Shown piece by piece: positions 6,366 through 13,097 of a stretch of 41,637 nt of DNA. This DNA comes from Chloroflexota bacterium. Its GTDB lineage: Bacteria; Chloroflexota; Dehalococcoidia; Dehalococcoidales; UBA2162. The DNA lies in assembly GCA_016190895.1 (NCBI GenBank), contig JACPPR010000053.1, positions 1-41,637 of the forward strand, read 5' to 3'. Position numbers and translations under genes: made by a program. The notes below the pieces were generated by a model. That model was not told where the DNA came from. It ran no database searches and saw nothing but the letters and a program-made list of their open reading frames with translations. How positions within the stretch are numbered: the first letter of the stretch is position 1; each line of letters begins with the position of its first letter.

Positions 6366-7508
6366 GTGAGTAAAATAATTAGAATCAAATCGAAAATAAG
6401 ACCGCAGTTCTGGCTGCTGGCTCTGCTTATTGCCGGACTTGTCTTGTCCGGGTGCATACCCGGCGGCGGAAGCGCGGCCAGGGGCTGGTCAGGTGTGACG
6501 GTAGCCGAGGGCACCGTGTTTCTAGGCTCCATGGACGGGCGGGTTATCGCAGTTAACACAGCTAACGGCACTCTGACATGGTCTGTGCCTCTTCAGCAGC
6601 CTGCCTCCGGGGGTGGAGGCTTTGGCTGTGGAGGGCCGACTTCGGTTCCCGTGGTCATCTATAGCACCCCGGTTACCAATGGAGACATTGTCTACATCAG
6701 CGGTTATAACGGTAAACTTTATGCCATCAGTTCCAGCACGCGGCTATCCAAGGAAACAGATTTACGTAAGGATGACAAGTCTCTGCCGGGTGCCCTTATC
6801 GGCGGCCCGGTCGTGGCTCAGGAAAAGGTCTATGCCGGTTCTTCAGATGGTCTGGTCTACGCTCTGAGTACAGTCAGCCTCGATAAGCGGTGGCAGTTTG
6901 CTACCGGAGACAAAATCTGGTCGACTCCGTCTGTCGTTGGAGACACCGTCTATGTTACCTCCTTCGATAAGAAAATCTATGCTCTGAACGCAGGCGATGG
7001 CAGCCAGAAGTGGGAATTCAAGACGGACGGCGCCATCGTCTCCTCACCTGTCATCGATGGGGGCACCGTCTATTTCGGCTCCCTGGACAGGTATTTTTAT
7101 GCGCTGAATGCGGCCGATGGCAGCCTGAAATGGAAATTTTTAGCCAAAAACTGGTTCTGGTCCAAACCGGTAACGCATAATGGCGTTGTTTATGCAGTGA
7201 ATCTCGATGGCAAAGTCTATGCCATCGATGCCGGAAGCGGAGAGAAACTGGTCGAGTTCGACCTGGGTGCCCCAGCTTCGGCGGCTCCGGTGCTGGTCGA
7301 CAGCCAGGTAATTGTGGTAACCGAGGCGGGAGTGGTCTACAGCCTGGACACCGCCAGTCGCGAGCAGAAGCGGCTGGCCGAATTGGGCGATAAGGTGTAT
7401 GCTTCCCCGGCTGCCAGCGCTGGCAAAGTTTACATTCACACCAATAGTAACAAGCTCTATGAGGTCGACGCCCAATCCGGAGCCAAACGGGAATTTAGCA
7501 TAAAATAG
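6366..7508 (+). CDS. PQQ-like beta-propeller lipoprotein
   Basis: 380-residue exported lipoprotein with lipobox LVLSGC (about residue 30). It is built from repeated units of the WD/PQQ type: xVYxGSxDGxVYAL followed by W+F, visible as VFLGSMDGRVIAVN, VYAGSSDGLVYALS, VYVTSFDKKIYALN, VYFGSLDRYFYALN and VYAVNLDGKVYAID, giving about seven or eight blades. This resembles BamB and PQQ-domain proteins. Chloroflexota usually lack a classical outer membrane, so a BamB role is unlikely and a cell-surface scaffold or binding role is more plausible (inference). A Gly-rich insert with one Cys (GGGGFGCGGPTS) interrupts the first blades. The GTG start has a weak ribosome-binding site. Confidence 0.85.
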   Translation: MSKIIRIKSKIRPQFWLLALLIAGLVLSGCIPGGGSAARGWSGVTVAEGTVFLGSMDGRVIAVNTANGTLTWSVPLQQPASGGGGFGCGGPTSVPVVIYSTPVTNGDIVYISGYNGKLYAISSSTRLSKETDLRKDDKSLPGALIGGPVVAQEKVYAGSSDGLVYALSTVSLDKRWQFATGDKIWSTPSVVGDTVYVTSFDKKIYALNAGDGSQKWEFKTDGAIVSSPVIDGGTVYFGSLDRYFYALNAADGSLKWKFLAKNWFWSKPVTHNGVVYAVNLDGKVYAIDAGSGEKLVEFDLGAPASAAPVLVDSQVIVVTEAGVVYSLDTASREQKRLAELGDKVYASPAASAGKVYIHTNSNKLYEVDAQSGAKREFSIK

Positions 7509-7510
7509 TA

Positions 7511-7655
7511 AGGTTCAAATGACAAAGCTCAAAGGACAAATAAAGCCCAAAGCCCAAATGACAAAGTAAGGCAATTGGATTTTGGCAATTGATTTGATAT
7601 TTGGGTTTTGACATTTGGATTTGTTTAGAGTTTAGGATTTCGAGCTTAGGATTTA
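7511..7655. repeat. Family C repeat (CAAATGACAAAG / TTTGACATTTGG)
   Basis: A-rich CAAATGACAAAGCTCAAAGG units followed by T-rich TTGGGTTTTGACATTTGGAT units form a large imperfect inverted repeat directly upstream of yidC. Related stretches occur at 37950-38033, 38163-38205 and 38630-38660. Confidence 0.65.
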
Positions 7656-7670
7656 AGAGAGGTAGATTCG

Positions 7671-8639
7671 GTGAGTATTGGGGGACTCTGGGACTTAATC
7701 ATATTGAACCCGATGGTGAATGTCCTCATCATCTTATCTAACTATCTCTTTGACAATTTCGGGCTGACCATTATCGTGTTAACTATTCTGGTCAACCTCG
7801 TTACGTACCCGCTGACGCTGAAGCAGCTCAAGGCGAGCAAGGCGATGCAGGACGTCCAGGGCAAAGTTGCCGAACTTCGCAAAAAGTATGCTAAAGACAG
7901 GCAGAGACTCGCTCAGGAGCAGATGAAGCTATTCAAGGAATCGGGGGTGAGTCCCGCTGGGTGTGTGCTGCCGATGCTGATTCAGATGCCTGTCTGGATA
8001 GTCCTTTACCAATCGATTATCCGTGTAATGGCAGCCGCCCCGGAGGAATTTCTCAATCTTTCCCAGCGCCTCTATACTAACTGGCCGGTTGTGTTTACCC
8101 AGCTACCCCTGGCGCACCGCTTTCTCTGGTTAGACCTGGCCGTCCCTGATATGATTATGGCGATTCTGACCGGCGCTAGCATGTGGGTACAGCAAAAGAT
8201 GACGGCTCCGCCCACCACCGACCCCCAGCAGCGGGCGCAGAGCGAGATGATGCAGTGGATGATGCCGATAATGTTCGGCTTGCTCGGACTCACTTTCCCC
8301 AGCGGTCTATCTCTCTACTGGGTAACTTCGACCACCATCAGGATTATTATGCAGTATTTCGCTACCGGGTGGGGAGGTCTGACTTTTCCGAAGCTGGGCG
8401 GCATGGGTAGCAAGGATAAAGAAATTAAAGGGCGGATAGTACGGCAGAAGAAACCATTGACGGCGGCGGATACCAGCGCCGATATCGTTATTAAGCCGGA
8501 GTCCGCTAAAGGAGAGGGGACTGAAGATGGAAAGTCTGGAGATAAGCGCCAGGACGGTGGAGGAAGCTATCCAAAAGGCTCTAGACCAATTAGGCGCCAG
8601 CCGGGAGGAGGTCGAGGTAACCGTCGTCAAAGAGGGTAA
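7671..8639 (+). CDS. yidC: Membrane protein insertase YidC/Oxa1
   Basis: Inserts and folds membrane proteins, alone or with SecYEG. The 322-residue protein is the short form without a large periplasmic domain. Membrane segments are at about 12-30, 31-50, 96-118, 148-170 and 192-222. The cytoplasmic hairpin KQLKASKAMQDVQGKVAELR, then KKYAKDRQ, and GCVLPMLIQMPVWIVLYQSI are diagnostic. The groove position that is Arg in B. halodurans YidC2 appears to be Asn42 (LVNLVTYPLT). The C-terminal tail (about 250-322) is rich in Lys, Arg and Gly, fitting ribosome binding. GTG at 7671 follows AGAGAGGTAG. The last 113 bases overlap jag in another frame. Confidence 0.95.
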   Translation: MSIGGLWDLIILNPMVNVLIILSNYLFDNFGLTIIVLTILVNLVTYPLTLKQLKASKAMQDVQGKVAELRKKYAKDRQRLAQEQMKLFKESGVSPAGCVLPMLIQMPVWIVLYQSIIRVMAAAPEEFLNLSQRLYTNWPVVFTQLPLAHRFLWLDLAVPDMIMAILTGASMWVQQKMTAPPTTDPQQRAQSEMMQWMMPIMFGLLGLTFPSGLSLYWVTSTTIRIIMQYFATGWGGLTFPKLGGMGSKDKEIKGRIVRQKKPLTAADTSADIVIKPESAKGEGTEDGKSGDKRQDGGGSYPKGSRPIRRQPGGGRGNRRQRG

Positions 8640-9195
8640 GTCCGGAATTCTGGGGCTGGGCGCTGAGGATGCGGTGGTCAAAATAACTCGGGTTGTGCCC
8701 GCGGGGAACCGGGTGGAGACCGCCGAAGTAGTGAGAAGCATTCTGGAGAAACTGCTTGACTTGATGGGAGTCGACGGCTCGATAAAGCTTGAAACCGCGC
8801 CTGTTGTCGATGATGAAGAAGATGGCGAGGCAGCCGGGGCGGTAGTCTTAAATGTCGAGGGTGAGGACCTGGGTATTCTCATCGGGCGGCGGGGGCAGAC
8901 CCTGGCGTCCCTGCAATATCTGGTCAGGCTGATTGCCGGCCACCAAACCGGCTCTTGGGCGCCGGTGGTCATCGATGTCGAAGGATACAAGGAGCGGCGC
9001 TATCAGGCGCTGCAGGATTTTGCCCGTCAGATGGCCGAGCAGGTGAAGGCTAAGGGGTCACCATTCAGGATGGAGCCGATGCCGCCTGCCGAAAGACGCC
9101 TTATCCACCTGGCTCTGTCTAACGACCCCGATGTCTACACGGAAAGCACCGGCTTCGGTGAATCCCGCCGCGTGGTTATTATGCCGAAGAAATAG
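8527..9195 (+). CDS. jag: Jag/KhpB RNA-binding protein (Jag-N, KH, R3H)
   Basis: 222-residue RNA-binding protein of the SpoIIIJ-associated (Jag, KhpB, EloR) family, implicated in cell division and elongation control in Firmicutes. Domains: Jag_N at 1-52 (MESLEISARTVEEAIQKALD, then GKSGILGLG), a KH domain at about 75-150 with the GxxG loop IGRRGQT, and R3H at 155-222 with ERRLIHLAL replacing RxxxH. ATG 8527 is preceded by a strong AAAGGAGAGGGG, so the start is secure even though it falls 113 bases inside yidC. The yidC-jag order is conserved in most bacteria. Confidence 0.95.
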   Translation: MESLEISARTVEEAIQKALDQLGASREEVEVTVVKEGKSGILGLGAEDAVVKITRVVPAGNRVETAEVVRSILEKLLDLMGVDGSIKLETAPVVDDEEDGEAAGAVVLNVEGEDLGILIGRRGQTLASLQYLVRLIAGHQTGSWAPVVIDVEGYKERRYQALQDFARQMAEQVKAKGSPFRMEPMPPAERRLIHLALSNDPDVYTESTGFGESRRVVIMPKK

Positions 9196-9850
9196 ATTTT
9201 CCCCTCTGATAGTCAATCTCCCCCTGCCCCTTTTATAAGGAGTACGGGGGTTTGAGTGAAACCAGGTTATTTGGATTTTCCTGGCTGGAGATGTCAATAG
9301 GGAGTCCCTTTATCGAACATGGCAATGACCATGGAAATTAGCGTTTAATAGCCAACATTGTCGTTGCTACGAAATACTTTCCTCTCCCCTTGCGGGAGAG
9401 TCCCGACTCCGTGCGGGATCCCGTATGAAATCGGGAGATTAGATGTGCTTGGTTAATCAATGTGCTGTGACTAAGGTGAGGGGCACAATCCCGATTCTAT
9501 CGGGACACCCTCACCCCCGTAACTAGTACGGGGCAGGCTCTAGTTGACTCACTTCGTTCAGTGCAGGCTTCAACCTTCCGATTCGTTTCACTCATACGGA
9601 ATCCCGTATGAACGGAGTGAATCGGGACTCTCCCATCGAGGGAGAGGGAAAAACGAGAGAATTTTCATCCTTTGTGGTGCCCAAATGGGCATGTTAGATT
9701 GCGAGACTATTTCCCGATAAAATCGGGGAAGGCGAAGCAATCTCGAGAGATTTCTGAGATTGACATGGGCTTTCGTCTGCCAAAGCAATTGTTCGGCGAA
9801 TAGGCCGCCCTCGCAATGGCATCCGTTCATAAACAACCTCGAAAAATACC
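9196..9850. repeat. 655-bp repeat cluster between jag and guaB3
   Basis: No gene is present. A family A copy spans 9379-9651: CTCTCCCCTTGCGGGAGAG at the left and TCTCCCATCGAGGGAGAGGG at the right. Several modules are inserted in it: TCCCGACTCCGTGCGGGATC (9405-9424 and on to about 9442), a TCCCGAT..ATCGGGA palindrome near 9489, CCCCGTAACTAGTACGGGG plus CAGGCT (9515-9539), and ATCCCGTATGAACGGAGTGA near 9601. At about 9695-9825 is another repeat with GAAGCAATCTCGAGAGATT and CTCGCAATGGCA, related to the widespread ATTGCGAG...GCAATCTC repeats, also containing a TCCCGATAAAATCGGGGA palindrome. Confidence 0.7.
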
Positions 9851-9879
9851 TTGCTTTTAGTGGCTGGTTTTGCTATAGT
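9851..9879 (+). promoter_or_regulatory. Promoter of guaB3
   Basis: TTGCTT (9851-9856), a 17-base spacer and TATAGT (9874-9879). Transcription would begin near 9886, 34 bases before the start at 9920. The upstream extension of the reading frame to 9851 is therefore not translated. Confidence 0.65.
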
Positions 9880-9919
9880 TATCATTTACTATAGTCAGAA
9901 GGTACAAGGAGAGAACAAA

Positions 9920-11059
9920 ATGCCTGCTCCCAAACTTAAAGAACTCCGCCGGGCTTATGGTTTCGATGAAGTCGCCATAGTCCCCGGAGATGTCACTATT
10001 AACCCGGAACAGACTAATATCGACCTGAAAATAGAGAATACCACCTTCTCCCTGCCCATTCTTAGCTCGGCGATGGATGCGGTGGTGGATGTCAAATTTG
10101 CTGCCCTGATGAGCAAACTAGGCGGGCTGGCCGTCCTTCACCTGGAAGGGTTACAAACACGCTATGACAACCCCGAAGAGGTGCTCGCTGAGATTGCCCG
10201 GGCATCCAAGGATGAAATCACTCCTCTGCTCCAGAAAGTCTATTCGCAGCCGATTAAGGAAAATCTTCTCAGCGAACGCGTGGAGGCAATCAAGAAAGCC
10301 GGTGGAATCTGCGCCGGCTCCGTAACCCCGGCAAACGCCAAACGCTTCGCTCCGATAGTCACGGAAGCCAAAGCCGACCTTCTCTTTGTTCAGTCCACAG
10401 TTACCACCGCCCGCCATGTCTCGAAAAGCGTTCGCGGGCTTATTTTCCCCGAGCTAATCAAGTCGATAAAAATACCTGTCGTTGTCGGCAACTGTGTCAG
10501 CTACACATCCTGTCTGGAACTGATGCGTACCGGCGTGGCGGGGATACTTATTGGCGTCGGCCCGGGGGCTGCCTGCACCAGCCGGGAAGTCCTTGGTATC
10601 GGCGTGCCCCAGATAACGGCAACTATCGATTGTGCGGCCGCCAGAGACGCTTACCAGAAGGAGTCAGGACGCTATGTGCCGGTAATCACCGATGGCGGTT
10701 TCCGCAAGGGTGGCGATGTCTGTAAGGCAATTGCCGCCGGAGCGGACGGGGTGATGATAGGTTCTATCTTTGCTCAAGCCAAGGAAGCTCCGGGACACGG
10801 CTACCATTGGGGAATGTCACAACCGCATGCGGCTCTACCCAGAGGCACCCGCATTAAGGTGGGCACCACAGCTACTCTGGAGCAGATTCTCTTCGGCCCC
10901 ACCTCGGTGACCGATGGCAGCCAGAATCTGGTCGGGGCATTACGGACGGCAATGGGCGTCTGCGGCGCTTTCAATATCCGGGAGATGCACAAGGCGGAGA
11001 TGGTCATCGCTCCGGCCATAACTACAGAAGGCAAGTCCTGGCAACTGGCGCAGAGTTAA
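9920..11059 (+). CDS. guaB3: GuaB3 family IMP dehydrogenase-related protein
   Basis: 379-residue TIM-barrel protein of the GuaB3 branch of the IMP dehydrogenase/GMP reductase family, known from actinobacteria, cyanobacteria and Chloroflexota. The start (KELRRAYGFDEVAIVPGDVT, LPILSSAMDAVVD, GGLAVLHLEGLQTRYDNPEE) matches that branch. The CBS pair of true IMP dehydrogenases is absent. The catalytic-loop cysteine is in GVGPGAACTSREVLGIGVPQ, and the phosphate-binding element in ITDGGFRKGGDVCKAIAAGA then DGVMIGS. It probably acts in purine nucleotide interconversion; whether it is a dehydrogenase or a GMP reductase is not decided by sequence. AAGGAGA precedes ATG 9920. Confidence 0.9.
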   Translation: MPAPKLKELRRAYGFDEVAIVPGDVTINPEQTNIDLKIENTTFSLPILSSAMDAVVDVKFAALMSKLGGLAVLHLEGLQTRYDNPEEVLAEIARASKDEITPLLQKVYSQPIKENLLSERVEAIKKAGGICAGSVTPANAKRFAPIVTEAKADLLFVQSTVTTARHVSKSVRGLIFPELIKSIKIPVVVGNCVSYTSCLELMRTGVAGILIGVGPGAACTSREVLGIGVPQITATIDCAAARDAYQKESGRYVPVITDGGFRKGGDVCKAIAAGADGVMIGSIFAQAKEAPGHGYHWGMSQPHAALPRGTRIKVGTTATLEQILFGPTSVTDGSQNLVGALRTAMGVCGAFNIREMHKAEMVIAPAITTEGKSWQLAQS

Positions 11060-11076
11060 TATTCAATTTAAGGTAC

Positions 11077-11118
11077 AAAAAAAGGAGGATGCCATTACAG
11101 ATGGCATCCTCCTTTTTT
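11077..11118. terminator. Strong bidirectional terminator
   Basis: AAAAAAGGAGGATGCCAT, loop TACAG, ATGGCATCCTCCTTTTTT: an 18-bp perfect stem with A and T tracts, so it works on both strands. It serves guaB3 and the convergent HAD gene remnant. Confidence 0.93.
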
Positions 11119-11171
11119 AGGTGGCAAACTGTTACCGGTTACTCGGCGTTGTGCACCTGGAACCGAGCTTG

Positions 11172-11874
11172 TCAATTGAGCAGTCGTGGCACCTCCTCTA
11201 GTCTGCTGATTATAAAGTCTGCCCTGATGCTTTCACTTTCAGGTGTAGATTGTCGCCCGGGGTTAAACCAGCAGGCGAGCATCCCGCCTTTAGCGCCAAT
11301 GACATCATCGGCATATGAATCTCCTATGTGCAAACACTCCTGAGGACGAACTCGTAACGAGCCAGCCGCATAGTAGAAAATTTCCTCTGGTCGGGCTTCT
11401 TGATACCGATTTCTTCAGACAGCACGATGCAGGAAAACAATCCACTTACGCCCATCGCCTCCAGCCTCTGCCGTTGCGGGATTGACGGCCCATTGGATAT
11501 TGCTCCCACCGGCATTCGGCGACTGAGTTCCTCCAACAGAGGCACGGCCCCTTCCGTCGCGGCATCCACCGTTGCGGCGCTATCGACGTAGGCTTCGGTG
11601 ACAGCATCCGCCAGGTCGTCGGAAAGATTCAGAAGCTGGAGGAATAAGCTGGTACGCTTTCGCCGGAGGCTATCGGCAACCAGTCCTTTCTGGAGTCGCC
11701 AGCGGTCAGTCGGTGAGACTGAGCAAACGCCTCAGAGATTTGCCTGATTGTCAGAGAGTCGAAGACTTTCGGAAACTTACGCACAATACATTCGAGGATT
11801 CTCCTCTGTGCCAACTCCTGGTCGAATAGAGTGCCGTGAATATCGAATAGTACTGCCTTTAGGGTCTTTTCCAT
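11172..11874 (-). pseudogene. HAD-superfamily hydrolase, broken by two frameshifts
   Basis: Three consecutive frames together make one HAD-like hydrolase of about 233 residues. Frame 1 (from ATG 11874): MEKTLKAVLFDIHGTLFD to about SRKDWLPIASGE. Frame 2 (from near 11675): RRKRTSLFLQLLNLSDDLAD, then motif II region MPVGAISNG and EEIGIKKPDQRKF. Frame 3 (from near 11380): YYAAGSLRVRPQECL, then motif IV HIGDSYADDVIGAKG, ending VPRLLN. The shifts are near 11665-11680 and in an A/T-run at about 11376-11384. Motif I is DIHGT, lacking the usual second Asp (DxDGT). This fits decay rather than sequencing error alone, though assembly error is not excluded. Confidence 0.8.
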
Positions 11875-12073
11875 TTTTTCTTTGTCCTCTTTCCGCATTT
11901 ATACAAGAGGCATAATAAAATGGAACAAGACCAAAGCGGTATCAGACAAGTCCGATTTTGGGATAAGGACACGGGGAGATTTCTTGTAGGATTAAGCCTA
12001 CACTTGAGATAAGCGGAAGCTGCAGAAATGAAATTGGGTTTCTGGTTATTGTGAGGCCGGTTTACAACGTTCC

Positions 12074-12149
12074 TGTCATTCCCCGCTTCAGGCGGGGAAT
12101 CCATATCGATGGAGGTTTTTGGATTCTCCGGTCAAGCCGGAGAATGACA
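12074..12149. repeat. Family B repeat (TGTCATTC...GAATGACA)
   Basis: 76 bp with 8-bp terminal inverted repeats TGTCATTC / GAATGACA and two inner hairpins, CCCCGCTTCAGGCGGGG and TTCTCCGGTCAAGCCGGAGAA. The copy at 28981-29055 is the same element in the opposite orientation. Confidence 0.85.
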
Positions 12150-12171
12150 AACAAACTCGCATTATCACTTT

Positions 12172-13097
12172 TTAGGGGGAGAGATAAAACTTCTTTAGCA
12201 CTTCCTCAGCGGGCTTGCCATAAGGTATGGCGCTGGTATCTTTTGGTCCGCCTAGCCCCGCTTGAGCGCGCCACTCCCACCAGAATATTCCCGCCAGCCA
12301 GGGCTTTCCCCATAGGACTTCCAGCGCGGCCTGGTAGCAATCGGCCTGCTCCTGGAGGTCCACCGGCGCTGTGCTCGTCCAGTTGAGAGGCCATTTGTTA
12401 GCTCCATCCTGGCTTCTATAGCCAAATTCTATGGCGATGACCGGCTTGTTAAACTGCTTTGAAAGGTTTTCGATGGCTGCCAGGTAGCCTTTCTCCGTCC
12501 AAGCTGCCTTTAGTTCTGCCACCGTTGGGTCGTTCTTGTCGGTCAACGGGTAGAAAGGCTGCCAGCCGATGTAGTCCACCGCATCCCACCATTTTATGCG
12601 TACGTCCTCGCCATCGGAAAGGGAACCCTGGGCGTAAAGGGCGGCATAGGTAATCGGTCCCTTAAACCGCTCGCGGGCCTCTTTGATAACCCGTCGCCAG
12701 TCATTCTCCCGTTGCGTGGTCCCGACCAGCGCGTCTCCAATGACCAGCATATCCACGCCAGCTTCCTGACTGAAAGTGGCGTAGTAGTTGAGAAGTTCGC
12801 GGTACGAAGCGAACCACTCCTGCCATTGTGCTTCACTGGTAAAAGCTATCCCGATTTCACGCTGCGTATGCACTGGGTCGTTAGATAAATCGACATTAAC
12901 CAGCAGCGCGACTCTCATTCCAAGGCCGTGGGCCAGGTCAATCATGCGCTTCAATTCGGCATCCGCAGCCGTGCGAGGTTGTGTACGAAATACTTTCGTC
13001 GACGCGATTGTTTCCTGGCCGACATTGACGAGCAGCGATATCCAATTAGCCCCTGTTGCGGCGAGGTTTTTCAAAGACTCGTCAGCCCTGGGGGGGG
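12172..13097 (-). pseudogene. Second glycosidase-like domain, out of frame with the large fusion upstream
   Basis: This reading frame encodes a (beta/alpha)8 domain of about 300 residues closely similar to the one ending near 13240 on the same strand: ANWISLLVNVGQETIASTKV, FTSEAQWQEWFASYRELLNYYA, AFYPLT-like FYPLTDKNDPTVAELKAAWT, and KPWLAGIFWWEW. It has no start codon or ribosome-binding site of its own. Its first residues (MKGFNFTDWKNFDAAPAQWG) are found in the frame of the upstream gene, and the switch is at a run of eight G (13090-13097). With seven G the two would be one 1201-residue protein. It resembles GH113-type proteins; Glu is kept in VIAIEFGYRS, but the position of the acid/base Glu reads IGDAL. 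Confidence 0.75.

Noticed and set aside
6366-7508. BamB outer-membrane assembly protein
   Set aside because: The fold fits, but nothing else of the Bam complex is present and the likely phylum generally lacks that outer membrane system.
8307-8990. 227-codon antisense frame across yidC and jag
   Set aside because: Lies opposite two well-supported genes, has low-complexity Ser/Thr content and no ribosome-binding site; a shadow of high-GC codon use.
9851-9919. N-terminal extension of GuaB3
   Set aside because: It overlaps the -35 and -10 elements; ATG 9920 has the ribosome-binding site and the family's N-terminus.
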